Shown here one piece after another: positions 26,096-36,300 of a stretch of DNA of 64,000 bases. The position numbers and the translations under genes were made by a program. Within the stretch, counting starts at the first letter, position 1. Every line of letters starts with the position of its first letter. Source of the stretch: UBA935 sp031556725 (lineage in GTDB: Bacteria; Bacillota; Clostridia; Lachnospirales; Lachnospiraceae); contig JAVBSL010000006.1 of NCBI GenBank assembly GCA_031556725.1, forward strand, positions 62,001 through 126,000, given 5' to 3'. Below the pieces are notes generated by a model. The model ran no database searches and was not told the origin of the DNA. It saw nothing but the letters and a program-made list of their open reading frames with translations.

Positions 26096-27385
26096 ATGAA
26101 AAAGAGATTAGTAACAGCAATATTGGTTTTAACAATGGTAATGGTTTTTGCCGGTTGTAAAAAGTCAGATGTGGTTTTGGAAGATGCAGAACCGGAAGTT
26201 ACTGACGAAGTTGAATGGGAAGAGGATGTTGAAATTGAGGACGAAGCAGAGGAACCGGAAACTGAGCCGGAACCCACAGAAGAACCCGCCGAAGAACAGC
26301 CCGCCCCCAAAGCGGCAGCCCTCAGCGCCGAGCTGTCAGATGATATATACAGCTTCCAGATTCAGATTGATGATACGGTATATCAATTCCCGATGATGTA
26401 TTCCGATTTTGAAGCAATGGGCTGGGAATATGATGGTGATTCCAGCAGTACATTAGAGCCTTATCAGTATACCTTTACAGAAACATGGAAAAAGGGTGAT
26501 ATTAAATGTTACACCCGGTTTGCCAACCTGGCACAGAGCGTATTGCCTTATTCCGAATGTATGGTAGCAGGAATTACGCTGGAAGAATATTATTTGAAAG
26601 ATAAGATGACCTTTATTATGCCCGGCGGCATTCAATACATGGTATCAACCAAAGAAGACATTGAAGCAGCATACGGCGAGCCTTCTTACCTGTATGAAAG
26701 CGACGACAGTGATTATATGACCATGCAATATAAATACGATTATCATCGGGAGGTTGAATTTAACCTGACTGATGGAGTTTTGAAAAAAGTAGATATTGAG
26801 AACTTGATTGAATTTGAGGGAATGGACACTTCTTCCGGTGAAGTAAGTGACGAAGTACCGGAAATTGTCAGCAAATATAAAGCGCCTAAAGAAGTAGGTG
26901 ATGATTTCAGTACCTTCAATGTAGAATATGATGGCGCACTTTACACCCTGCCGGCACCGGTTGCTGAGTTTGAAGCGAATGGCTGGAAGATTGTCGCAGA
27001 CAAATCAGATGAAACGGCAGCTGCCCAGAGCTATGGCTGGGTTACGCTGATGAAGAATAACCAGAGTCTCCGGGTAATGGCCAATAATTACAGTGATAAG
27101 GCAGCTACTATCAATAACTGCTTTGTGACCAAGGTAGAGGGCGGAGATTACAGTACCAATATGAGTATTACCATTCCCCGCGGCATCACCAGAGGGATGG
27201 AGGAGGATAAGCTGAAAGAGCTGCTGAAGGACGCAGATTATGAAAGCGAAGACAGCACTTCTTATACCTACTATGAAATTAAAAGTGACCGTGTAAACGA
27301 TGAATATGAAATTATAGTACGGGACGGTAAAGTATCTAAGATCGAGGTTAGCAATAGCCCCAGACTTAAGGAGTGGTTTAAATAA
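26096..27385 (+). CDS. Lipoprotein with a duplicated domain
   Basis: A 429-residue secreted lipoprotein. The signal peptide ends in FAGCKKS. An acidic, proline-rich linker follows (~25-75). Two related domains of ~150 residues come next, one starting DIYSFQIQIDDTVYQFP and one starting DFSTFNVEYDGALYTLP. Each has a GW(E/K) motif, a PGGI or PRGI turn and a terminal KVDIENL or KIEVSNS strand. I do not recognise a named family. The start at 26096 follows AAGGAGAGAG; the frame opening at 26081 overlaps that site. It lies next to the TIR gene. Confidence 0.8.
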   Translation: MKKRLVTAILVLTMVMVFAGCKKSDVVLEDAEPEVTDEVEWEEDVEIEDEAEEPETEPEPTEEPAEEQPAPKAAALSAELSDDIYSFQIQIDDTVYQFPMMYSDFEAMGWEYDGDSSSTLEPYQYTFTETWKKGDIKCYTRFANLAQSVLPYSECMVAGITLEEYYLKDKMTFIMPGGIQYMVSTKEDIEAAYGEPSYLYESDDSDYMTMQYKYDYHREVEFNLTDGVLKKVDIENLIEFEGMDTSSGEVSDEVPEIVSKYKAPKEVGDDFSTFNVEYDGALYTLPAPVAEFEANGWKIVADKSDETAAAQSYGWVTLMKNNQSLRVMANNYSDKAATINNCFVTKVEGGDYSTNMSITIPRGITRGMEEDKLKELLKDADYESEDSTSYTYYEIKSDRVNDEYEIIVRDGKVSKIEVSNSPRLKEWFK

Positions 27386-27401
27386 TCATTAATAAGAAAA
27401 C

Positions 27402-27566
27402 CTGTGCAAGTGGTGCGGGCAGAGAACGATTGACCGAACGGAAAATCAGGACTCGGTAATATGCAGTCAGTGCCGGGAAGAACTGACGAAACTGAAGGTT
27501 CCACCGGCTATTTGCGCAGCTATGGCGATGGTTGGACAGTTCATTCTGGTCAAATTGTTTTTTTAG
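27402..27566 (+). CDS. Small zinc-ribbon ORF without a normal start codon
   Basis: This frame reads LCKWCGQRTIDRTENQ, then DSVICSQCREELTKLKV and a hydrophobic tail, ending at TAG 27564. Two CxxC pairs 15 residues apart form a credible zinc ribbon, followed by about 18 hydrophobic residues that could be a tail anchor. Upstream, only GAA AAC CTG separates the first cysteine from an in-frame stop. The sole candidate start is therefore CTG at 27402, with no ribosome site in place. It is either a start-degraded remnant or a non-canonical start. It lies 16 bases after the lipoprotein gene. Confidence 0.45.
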   Translation: MCKWCGQRTIDRTENQDSVICSQCREELTKLKVPPAICAAMAMVGQFILVKLFF

Positions 27567-27609
27567 AGGGCATACCCTTTATTATTTTAAAAATGTATGA
27601 TATGATAAA

Positions 27610-27640
27610 GTTTGGACTCTGAAAGGAGTTCAGACTTTTT
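27610..27640 (+). terminator. Terminator-like hairpin in the glnS leader
   Basis: A 10-bp stem (GTTTGGACTC with GAGTTCAGAC, two G-U pairs) has a 6-base loop and is followed by five T. Only 20 bases remain before the glnS start, so glnS must be transcribed through it or from a promoter overlapping it. A possible -10 (TATGAT) lies at 27601. No T-box specifier structure is visible. Confidence 0.6.
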
Positions 27641-27660
27641 ACGTATGGAGGAAACGATTC

Positions 27661-29325
27661 GTGGAAGATAAAATAATTTCCAGACATTTTATAGAACAGA
27701 TCATTGATAAGGATCTGGCAGAAGGAGCATGTAGTGTAGTAAAAACCAGATTTCCACCGGAACCCAACGGCTATCTGCATATCGGACATGCCAAAAGTAT
27801 ATTATTGAATTATGGATTGGCAAAAGAGTATGGCGGACAATTCAATATGCGATTTGATGATACCAATCCCACTAAGGAAAAGACCGAATTTGTGGAATCT
27901 ATTCTGGCGGATATTAAGTGGCTGGGAGCGGATTGGGAGGATCGGCTGTTTTTTGCATCGGATTATTTTGACCAGATGTACGAAGGTGCTGTTAAATTAA
28001 TTAAAAAAGGCAAAGCTTATGTATCCGAGCTGACTGCCGAGGAAATGCGTGAATACAGGGGAACCTTAACCGAACCGGGTAAGAATGATCCGAACCGGGA
28101 GCGGAGCGTGGAAGAGAATCTGCGTTTGTTTACCGAGATGAAAGACGGTGTTTATCAGGATGGCGAAAAAGTATTACGGGCAAAGATCGATATGGCTTCC
28201 CCGAATATTAACATGCGGGATCCGATTATTTACCGGGTAGCCCGGATGACCCATCACAATACCGGTGATAAATGGTGTATTTATCCCATGTATGATTATG
28301 CCCATCCTATTGAAGATGCCATAGAAGGAATCACCCATTCCATTTGTACCCTAGAATTTGAAGATCACCGGCCGCTGTATGACTGGGTAGTAAGAGAACT
28401 GGAATATGATCCGGCTCCCAAGCAGATTGAGTTTGCCAAGCTTTACCTGACCAATGTGGTGACCGGTAAAAGATATATTAAAAAACTGGTAGAGGAAGGT
28501 ATCGTAGACGGCTGGGATGATCCCCGCCTGGTATCCATTGCAGCTCTTCGCAGAAGAGGCTTTACCCCCGAATCCATTAAACTCTTTGTAGACCTGTGCG
28601 GGGTGTCCAAGAGCAATTCCTCAGTGGATTATGCTATGCTGGAGTATTGTATCAGAGAAGATCTGAAGCTGAAACGCCCCAGGATGATGGCAGTGTTAGA
28701 TCCGGTTAAGTTGATTATCGATAATTATCCGGAAGGTCAAACCGAAATGCTGACCGTATCCAATAATCTGGAAAATGAGGAATTGGGAACCAGAGAAGTT
28801 CCTTTTGGCAGAGAGCTATATATTGAGCGGGAAGACTTTATGGAAGAACCGCCAAAGAAATATTTCCGTCTGTATCCGGGAAATGAAGTGCGTTTGATGA
28901 ATGGGTATTTTGTGACTTGTACGGATTATGTGAAGGATGAAAACGGTAAGGTTACAGAAGTTCATTGCACTTATGATCCGGCCACCAAATGCGGAACCGG
29001 TTTTACCGAACGTAAGGTAAAGGGCACCATTCACTGGGTACCGGTCAAGGAAGCCATAAAGGCAGAAGTAAGATTATATGAAAATATTATCGATGAGGAA
29101 AAAGGGGTTTACAATGAGGACGGCAGTCTGAATCTGAATCCCGACTCCTTAACGATATTAAAGGAATGTTATTTGGAACCGGCTTTGGCAGGAGCGGAAG
29201 CGTATGAAAGTTTCCAATTTGTCCGGCAGGGATTTTTCTGTGTGGATGCCAAAGACAGTAAGGCAGAGGCAATGGTATTTAACCGAATTGTTTCGCTGAA
29301 GAGTTCCTATACATTACCCAAATAA
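27661..29325 (+). CDS. glnS: Glutaminyl-tRNA synthetase
   Basis: A 554-residue class I synthetase that charges tRNA-Gln. The HIGH motif is PEPNGYLHIGHAKS; the KMSKS-like motif is GVSKSNSSVDY. FNMRFDDTNP and ICTLEFEDHRPLYDW are GlnRS hallmarks, and the C-terminal anticodon-binding beta-barrels (~340-550) are complete. It starts at GTG after GGAGG. Many Firmicutes instead use GluRS plus the GatCAB amidotransferase, so a direct GlnRS is notable. Confidence 0.95.
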   Translation: MEDKIISRHFIEQIIDKDLAEGACSVVKTRFPPEPNGYLHIGHAKSILLNYGLAKEYGGQFNMRFDDTNPTKEKTEFVESILADIKWLGADWEDRLFFASDYFDQMYEGAVKLIKKGKAYVSELTAEEMREYRGTLTEPGKNDPNRERSVEENLRLFTEMKDGVYQDGEKVLRAKIDMASPNINMRDPIIYRVARMTHHNTGDKWCIYPMYDYAHPIEDAIEGITHSICTLEFEDHRPLYDWVVRELEYDPAPKQIEFAKLYLTNVVTGKRYIKKLVEEGIVDGWDDPRLVSIAALRRRGFTPESIKLFVDLCGVSKSNSSVDYAMLEYCIREDLKLKRPRMMAVLDPVKLIIDNYPEGQTEMLTVSNNLENEELGTREVPFGRELYIEREDFMEEPPKKYFRLYPGNEVRLMNGYFVTCTDYVKDENGKVTEVHCTYDPATKCGTGFTERKVKGTIHWVPVKEAIKAEVRLYENIIDEEKGVYNEDGSLNLNPDSLTILKECYLEPALAGAEAYESFQFVRQGFFCVDAKDSKAEAMVFNRIVSLKSSYTLPK

Positions 29326-29340
29326 AGGAAGGAGTCATTT

Positions 29341-30210
29341 ATGGCTGGTTTGTTATCAGGATTAGGAAAATTTGGCTTGGGCGGTTTGAAGGATATGAAA
29401 ATATACGAAGATCCGGAAGACGCAAAGGAAGAAGAGGAAAAAAAGGCGAAAGAAGCGCCTAAAGCACCGGTATATAATGAAGAAGATTTCTTATTTGATA
29501 AAAGCTATGTTTGTCCGGTTTGTGACAGTAAATTCAGCGAACGAACAGTTCGCAGCGGAAAGGCAAGATTGATCGGTGCGGATCAGGATCTGCGTCCCCG
29601 GTATGAGCAATTGGATGTGGGCAAGTATGATGTGGTGTCCTGTCCCAAGTGTGGATATACTGTATTAAGCAGATATTTTGGACCGATGGCTCCTACACAT
29701 GTGAAGCTGATTAAGGAGAATATTTCGGCGGCTTTTGTGCCTAAGACGGAAAAAGTGGCGGTATTTTCCTATGAAACAGCGTATGAACGTTATCAGTTGT
29801 GTTTGGCCAATGCCATTGTCAAGAAAGCCAAGGACAGTGAAAAAGCCTATATTTGTTTAAAAACAGGATGGCTTCTCAGAGGCATGGGTGAGAAACTGGA
29901 TCAGGAACAGCCGGATTATGACACTCAATTAAAGGAAATCAAGGAAGCGGAACAGGAGTATCTTAAGAATGCTTACGAGGGCTTTATTTCAGCAAGAACA
30001 GCCGAAGGATTTCCTATGTGCGGAATGGATGAAAGTACACTGGATTATCTGGTCGCTACGCTGGCTATCAATTTTGAACAGTTCGAGGTTGCTGCCAAGA
30101 TGATCGGCGGCATTCTGGGATCTCATGTAGCCACCAACCGCATGAAAGAAAAAGCAAGAGATTTAAAGGATATTCTGTTGAAAGAGATGAAAGAAAAAAA
30201 TAATAAATGA
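29341..30210 (+). CDS. DUF2225 domain-containing protein
   Basis: A 289-residue cytoplasmic protein. After a charged N-terminal region (~15-45) come two zinc-knuckle pairs, CPVCDSKF and CPKCGYTVLS, separated by RSGKARLIGADQDLRPRYE. The rest is helical with TPR-like spacing. This matches DUF2225, whose function is unknown. It lies 15 bases after glnS and overlaps the next gene by 4 bases (ATGA), so the three probably share a transcript. Confidence 0.85.
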   Translation: MAGLLSGLGKFGLGGLKDMKIYEDPEDAKEEEEKKAKEAPKAPVYNEEDFLFDKSYVCPVCDSKFSERTVRSGKARLIGADQDLRPRYEQLDVGKYDVVSCPKCGYTVLSRYFGPMAPTHVKLIKENISAAFVPKTEKVAVFSYETAYERYQLCLANAIVKKAKDSEKAYICLKTGWLLRGMGEKLDQEQPDYDTQLKEIKEAEQEYLKNAYEGFISARTAEGFPMCGMDESTLDYLVATLAINFEQFEVAAKMIGGILGSHVATNRMKEKARDLKDILLKEMKEKNNK

Positions 30211-31634
30211 ATGAATTAACGATCATACTGCAATCGGATTCGTCCGACTGTCTGTATCAACAGATTTATGAATATATTAAAAGTGAAATCAAGACAGGGA
30301 AGCTTCGGGAAGATGAGAAGCTTCCCTCTACGCGTTCTTTGGCGGAATATTTACAGGTATCAAGAAGTACCGTTAATTTAGCTTACGAACAATTGTTATC
30401 AGAAGGTTATATTGAATCAAAGCCTCAAAAGGGCTATTTCGTATGCCGCTTGGAAAATCTGATTCAGTTAAAAGCAGTTACCGGTAAGACCACGATAGAG
30501 GAGAATGGCTCAAGCCGAAAAATTCCAAATCAGATATATCAATATGATTTTTCACCGAATGCTGCCAATATGCGTGAATTCCCCTTTGCTACATGGAAAA
30601 AGATTACCAGGAATATTTTGGTGGATGCCAACAGTGAAATGTTTGCCTTAGGCTCACCGCAAGGAGACCCGGAACTGCGAGAGACCATCAGCCGGTATTT
30701 GTTTTCGGCAAGGGGAGTGAACTGTTCGCCGAAACAGATTATTATCGGCGCCGGAAATGATTATTTACTGATGCTGTTAGAGAAAATTCTCGGGCGTCAT
30801 GTGAGGATTGCAATGGAAAATCCCTCTTACAAACGTGCTTATCGTATTTTTGATTCCTTCGCCTATGAAATCAGTGCGGTTTCCATGGACGAGTCGGGAA
30901 TGCGGGTAGACGAATTAGAGCAAAGCGGTGCTGATGTGGCCTATGTCATGCCTTCACATCAATATCCGACCGGCGTAGTGATGCCCATCGGCCGGCGGAT
31001 GGAGCTGCTCAAATGGGCCATTAACCAACCGGGACGATATCTGATCGAAGATGATTATGACAGTGAATTCCGCTACCGGGGAAAACCCATTCCGGCTTTC
31101 CAGTCTTCCGATAAATATGGGAAAGTAATTTATATTGGGACTTTTTCCAAGTCCATTGCACCTGCCATTCGTGTCAGCTATATGATTCTTCCGCAGCCCC
31201 TATTGGAAATTTACAGAGAAAAGTGTTACTTTTATTCTTCTACGGTTTCCCGGATCGATCAGCGCATTTTAAATGAATTTATTAAAGAGGGTTATTTTGA
31301 ACGATATCTGAATAAGATGCGTAAGATTTATAAAGAGAAGCATGACCTGATGCTGGAACAGCTGGAACCTTTTAGAAACAAATTCATAATATCGGGTGAA
31401 AATGCCGGTCTGCATGTACTTCTCACTTGCCGAAAAAAAAGGGACAGTTCTGTCATTAGTGAAAAAGAGTTCATTGACCAGGCGAATCAAGCCGGAATAA
31501 AGGTCTACGGATTATCGGATACATTTATCAAGCCTCCGAAAGGCGAGCGAGCAACTTTTCTGTTGGGTTATGCAGCTTTGGAGAAAGAAGAGATAAAGGA
31601 AGGGCTGGAAGCCCTTGGGAGAATGTGGCTATAA
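30207..31634 (+). CDS. MocR/PdxR-type GntR regulator with aminotransferase domain
   Basis: A 475-residue regulator. The N-terminal winged helix (~10-80) has YEYIKSEIKTGKL and LPSTRSLAEYLQVSRSTV. The C-terminal fold type I aminotransferase domain binds PLP through Lys315 in GTFSKSIAPAIR, with DDYDSEFRY upstream. Family members control vitamin B6, GABA or related genes and usually act on a divergent neighbour. Here the gene is instead the last of a co-directional group, so its target is not obvious. Confidence 0.9.
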   Translation: MNELTIILQSDSSDCLYQQIYEYIKSEIKTGKLREDEKLPSTRSLAEYLQVSRSTVNLAYEQLLSEGYIESKPQKGYFVCRLENLIQLKAVTGKTTIEENGSSRKIPNQIYQYDFSPNAANMREFPFATWKKITRNILVDANSEMFALGSPQGDPELRETISRYLFSARGVNCSPKQIIIGAGNDYLLMLLEKILGRHVRIAMENPSYKRAYRIFDSFAYEISAVSMDESGMRVDELEQSGADVAYVMPSHQYPTGVVMPIGRRMELLKWAINQPGRYLIEDDYDSEFRYRGKPIPAFQSSDKYGKVIYIGTFSKSIAPAIRVSYMILPQPLLEIYREKCYFYSSTVSRIDQRILNEFIKEGYFERYLNKMRKIYKEKHDLMLEQLEPFRNKFIISGENAGLHVLLTCRKKRDSSVISEKEFIDQANQAGIKVYGLSDTFIKPPKGERATFLLGYAALEKEEIKEGLEALGRMWL

Positions 31635-31676
31635 AAAAGACCAGAAATGCAACTCGTTGCAGCATTCTGGTCTTTT
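31635..31676. terminator. Bidirectional terminator
   Basis: AAAAGACCAGAA pairs with TTCTGGTCTTTT, continued by an imperfect inner stem (TGCAAC with GTTGCA). It lies between the convergent MocR-type and YtxH-like genes. Confidence 0.85.
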
Positions 31677-31696
31677 GTACTTTAATGTATGATTAT

Positions 31697-32218
31697 TTAC
31701 ATGGAATCAGAAGAATCGTCATCGTCGTCTTCATCAAAATACTCTTCTACTTTAGTAGTAGCATCTTCCACTGTTTCAGCCGCATTCTCTACTGCTTCAG
31801 CAGCCTGTTCCTTCACTTCTTCGGCGGTGTCTTTAATCTCTTCGACCGCTTCTGAAGCAACGTTCTGAGTCAGATTAACAAACTCTTTGGAAGAGCTGCC
31901 GGCATTTTCTGCTACAGCCTTTACGGTGTCCTTTACCTGATGGTAAGAATCGGTAATCACTTCTTTAGCTTTATGCAAAGCGTCAGAAGCAAAAGCTTCA
32001 GCCTTATCAAGATTTAAAGACACATAAGAGCGGTTTTTGGCAGATGCATCATCATCGTCCAGATCCTCGCTGAAATCATCAAAGTCATCATCATCTTCGT
32101 CATGGTGGGAAGTTCCGGTTACAGGGGCGTTTTTCTTTTGCAGATAATAATATGCACCTGCGGCAGCGGCTACCGTTGCGGCGGAGAAAAATAAAAATTT
32201 TCCAAATTTACTTGCCAT
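31697..32218 (-). CDS. YtxH-like acidic membrane protein
   Basis: A 173-residue protein. One N-terminal membrane segment (FLFFSAATVAAAAGAYYYLQ) is followed by a run of aspartates (~35-55), then a long amphipathic helix region rich in A, E, K and V (EEIKDTAEEVKEQAAEAVEN). It ends in a second acidic patch. This architecture resembles YtxH/apolipophorin-like stress or envelope proteins. The start at 32218 is chosen from AAGGAG upstream. Function is unknown; coiled-coil bundling at the membrane is inferred. Confidence 0.75.
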   Translation of the reverse strand: MASKFGKFLFFSAATVAAAAGAYYYLQKKNAPVTGTSHHDEDDDDFDDFSEDLDDDDASAKNRSYVSLNLDKAEAFASDALHKAKEVITDSYHQVKDTVKAVAENAGSSSKEFVNLTQNVASEAVEEIKDTAEEVKEQAAEAVENAAETVEDATTKVEEYFDEDDDDDSSDSM

Positions 32219-32400
32219 GTTAGTACTCCTTTCAGATTTTCTTTTCAATTACGGATATCTATATATTAATACTATTTTGTGGAAATGAAAAGAGAATATG
32301 TATTAAAATTCCATAAAATTTGGTTTATATTTGACTAAAAAAAACGCTATACAAGATGTTGTGGTAGGAAAAAATTTAATTACTAGTTTGTCTTGCAGCC

Positions 32401-32429
32401 TTGAATGTAAAAACCAAATATGCTATATT
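32401..32429 (+). promoter_or_regulatory. Sigma-A promoter of the TetR gene
   Basis: TTGAAT, 17-base spacer, TATATT, about 57 bases upstream of the TetR-family start. Confidence 0.6.
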
Positions 32430-32485
32430 TAATTTCTGACCGGAAAAGTCAACCATATGCAGATTTGAGATAGGGGTTATTACAT

Positions 32486-33088
32486 ATGAATGATAAGTTT
32501 TTTGACTTAAAGAAAGAAAAGCAGGATCGGATGATAAATGCATCCCTCAAAGTTTTTGCCATGAATGGCTATCAGCATGCCAGTACCGACGATATTGTCA
32601 AAGAGGCCGGTATCAGTAAAGGACTGCTGTTTCATTATTTTGGCAGTAAGCTTGGTTTATATACTTTTCTAACGGATTATTGTGTCCGTTATATGATTCT
32701 GGAGATTTCTACCGGTGTCAGTGCCAGAGAAAAAGATTATTTTGCCCTGCACAAAGAAATAGAAACAGCTAAGCTGCAGGCCTTGAAGAATTATCCGTAT
32801 ATGCAGCAATTCCTGAACAGCATGGAAAAGGAGGATGTGAACGAAGCCCTGGTAGCTACTGAGGAGCAGCGTGCCAATCTGGCTGAAGTTTATGAGGAAA
32901 TTTGGGGACGTGCCGATACCAGCCGTTTCCGTTCTGTGGCGGAAGCTGCCAAGATAGAGAAAATAATTCACTTTACCATAACCGGACTGATGAGTGAGGA
33001 AATCAGGAGCGGCGCTTTTCAGCCGGAACTTTTTCACACGGAGATACAACACTACCTGACGATGTTGAACAATTTGATATACAAATAA
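32486..33088 (+). CDS. TetR/AcrR family transcriptional regulator
   Basis: A 200-residue repressor-type protein. The N-terminal HTH (~12-58) reads INASLKVFAMNGYQHAST, then DDIVKEAGISKGLLFHYFGS, the family signature. The C-terminal ligand-binding helices are not diagnostic. It is flanked by its own promoter and terminator. Neither neighbour is an obvious efflux pump; the giant surface-protein gene 227 bases downstream is a possible but unproven target. Confidence 0.92.
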   Translation: MNDKFFDLKKEKQDRMINASLKVFAMNGYQHASTDDIVKEAGISKGLLFHYFGSKLGLYTFLTDYCVRYMILEISTGVSAREKDYFALHKEIETAKLQALKNYPYMQQFLNSMEKEDVNEALVATEEQRANLAEVYEEIWGRADTSRFRSVAEAAKIEKIIHFTITGLMSEEIRSGAFQPELFHTEIQHYLTMLNNLIYK

Positions 33089-33141
33089 GTTTTAGTTCCA
33101 TTCATTAACATTATGAAACTTCATAGATCAGCAAATAGCTG

Positions 33142-33170
33142 CCAGCCTTATTGAGAGGCTGGTTTTTTTT
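33142..33170 (+). terminator. Terminator after the TetR gene
   Basis: A perfect 7-bp stem (CCAGCCT with AGGCTGG), a 7-base loop and eight T. Confidence 0.88.
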
Positions 33171-33315
33171 ACTGGAATACTGGCTGTGTTTTTCGACACG
33201 GAATTGGCACACTTGAAGGTCTATAATATTTATTACTCTAAATGTTAGTTATCTTTGAATTTATAGAAGAATGATGTATATGGGAGTAATGAATTGTTTG
33301 GATGGAGGGATACTT

Positions 33316-36300
33316 ATGAACAGAAAGGTTTTGAAAAAAAGGGTACTAAGTTATATTCTGATAACCTGTATTGTTTTTTCAATGATTTCAGGTATAGACC
33401 TGGGCTTTATTAAATGGAATGGTTTCGGACTGAAAGTAAATGCGGCGGAATACTGGACAGACTGGACGACGCTGCCCACAACCGGCGGCACAACACTGGC
33501 TGCAGGCGGTACTTACCGGGTCGACGCAACCAGCGGAACGGTAACGGTCAGCACACCCGGTCTGGGGAAAAACGGCCTTACGGTTCCGGCAGGCACAACG
33601 GTAACAATCTACATACCGGAAGGGGTTAAATTAGAAGTCACCGGCGGGGCGGGTTCGGCGAGCACAGCAGGTGGTGCGGGGATTTATCTGCCCTCTGATT
33701 CGACACTTATCATTCGCGGCGGCGGCACGCTTAGTGCGAAGGGTGGCAATGCCGGAAATGGCAGCACAGGCGGTGCTGGCAGCAGCGGCAGTATTTCCTC
33801 AGGTTCTTCTGCTCCTACTTCCAGCAGTTCCTGGACAGGTGGAGCTGGCGGCGGAGGCGGAGCTGGCGGAGGCGGTGCGGGTGCAGGTATCGGCACGTCC
33901 GGTGGAGGCGGCGGAAACGGCGGTACAAAAGGTGCAGGTCTGGCAACTGAGTCCAGATCTAATTGGGATAGCGTGGGTAACGGCAAAAGCGGCGGCACCG
34001 GCGGAGGCGGTACAAGAGGAACTGCTTCGGATGCATCTGGGAAGCTATATGTCCTGGATACTGTCACCATAACAGGTGAAAGCGGCAGCACAGGCACCGG
34101 CGGGGGACGTGGCGGTGTTACTACAAGTAATACCCGTCTGACTGATACCGGTAGTGGCTGGACTCTGAACTTTGCAATCAGCAACGGCGGAAGCGGGGGA
34201 GGCGGCGGCGGAGGAGGCATTGCATACGGCATTGGAAGCGGCGGCGGGGGAGGCGGCGGAGGTGCCGGGGGAGGCGGAGGCGGAAGCTATGTCGGTAACA
34301 CCTATCAATTTCCTCACGGTCTTGGCGGCGGAGGTGGTGTTGGCGGAACATCAGGTGGCGAAAATGGTACCGCTGGCACCTACTCCACAGTAACATCTGA
34401 CAATGCCGGCGGCAGCGGCAGCAGAACCACCACTAACGCAGGCAGTGGCGGTACCGGTGGCGCAACCGGACTTAGAGGAACAAGCGGCACGGTATTTAAA
34501 GCTGATGGCGCAACCGTCATCGGTGCAGAAAGCACAAGCTCAATCACCACCTATACTTTAACTTACGATGCCAATGGCGGCTGCTTTGCCGAGGAACCGG
34601 CAAGCCAAACGAAATATGAAGATGCCGCAGAATATATTACCGACAAAATTCCCGAGAAAGAGGATTGTACTTTTCTCGGCTGGAGCACCTCTACATCAGC
34701 GAAGACTGCCACATACACACCCGGGTCAGCATTTACCGGGAACAGTGAGACTACCCTCTATGCAGTGTGGGCTTCTTTGCCAACCATTGCAATCAGCAGG
34801 ACGATTCTGAACGAACGGGCCAGTGCTGACGGCGGTATTTCCGATACGCTGATTCTTTCTGTTACAAACGGATTATTTGCTGCCGGTGCGGAAAACAATC
34901 TGCAGTTTGCCAATTTTCCGGCAGGCTTAACCACAAAGGTAACCAAAATCGATAATACCATGCTGCTGATTACCTTTGACGGCAAAGCTGCGGAACGTAC
35001 AAGAGTGGATAATGCAAGCGTAATGGTACCTGTAAACCAGATAACATATTCTAACTATGGGGGGACGGCCAAGGCTGACTGGCCGATGACCAGTACGGAC
35101 TTTTCCTTTGTGTTCAGGCAGGCGGCAATCCAGCCCAATGCCCCGTGGTTCATTGGTTCGGACGGGGTATCCGAGGGCCCTCCATGGGCGGATTCCGTCT
35201 CACTTAACTCGGCCAGACTTAATTCCTATGTTTCTGTAACAGGCAGTACCATAAAGGAACGAGGCTTTGTTTATGGTCCGGCATCAGCAGGTACACCGGC
35301 TATTGGGGCCGGTTCTACCAAGGTTACCTCCGGTAGCGGAGCGGGCCAGTTTTCCGCCAATATTTCCGGTCTTACGGCAGGAACCCAATATGCATTTTGT
35401 GCTTATGCCGTTACCGACGGCGGAACTTATTACAGCACCAGCGAAACTGTTACGCCCTCGGCTCTTTGCAGCATGGGTTCCACGTCGGTTTTGCCCATAA
35501 AGGATACCCAGGCAACCATCGTCGGTAACGTACTGACCGATGGCGGCAGTGCTATAAGCGAGGTGGGGGTCTTGTATTCACCGGGCGTTAATCCGGCCAT
35601 CAATGCAAGCGGCAATATTACCAGTGCCAATACGAAGAAGGCGATTTTTTCCACTGCCAGCTCAAGACCCGGAACCTTTTCGGCGGATCTTAGCGAGCTG
35701 AGTCCCAATGTGCTTTACTATGTACGGACCTATGCCATTAACGAATCGGGAGTGGCCTACGGTGCCCAGGTAACCATGAATACGCTGGTGGCCGGACTTG
35801 ATGAAAAAACATATCTTAGCAACCTGGTAGTGGAAGGCGGCGCGATGGTTCCGGCGTTTAATAAAGATGTCCATTCCTATATGGTATCGGTTCCCAGCAA
35901 GCGTAATAACATCCAGATAACGCCAACACTCCAGTTCCTCAGTAACGCTACTGTAAAAATAAGCTGCGATGGCCAGAGCTGGCTCAGCACCAACGGCACC
36001 AGCGACAAGAGCGGAAAGCAATGTACCATTACCGGTATCAACGGTGAAGCCATAAACGTGGTATATATCCGGGTTACCTGCGATGGCAAGACCAGGACAT
36101 ATATATTGAATCTCATTTCCCAGCCATCCGACAGCGCAGACCTTTCCAATCTGATGCTGCGGGAGGAAACCGAGACGGGGGATATCATCGGTTATACTCC
36201 GAAGCCTTTTGACAGGAATATTGACAACTATACAGCAATAGTGACGGCGGCAACAGAAAAGGTCTATTTCGAGCTGGATATGGGTGATAATGCCCTGATC

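Noticed and set aside
27567..27660. A T-box leader for glnS
   Set aside because: The leader is too short and the T-box core sequence is not present.
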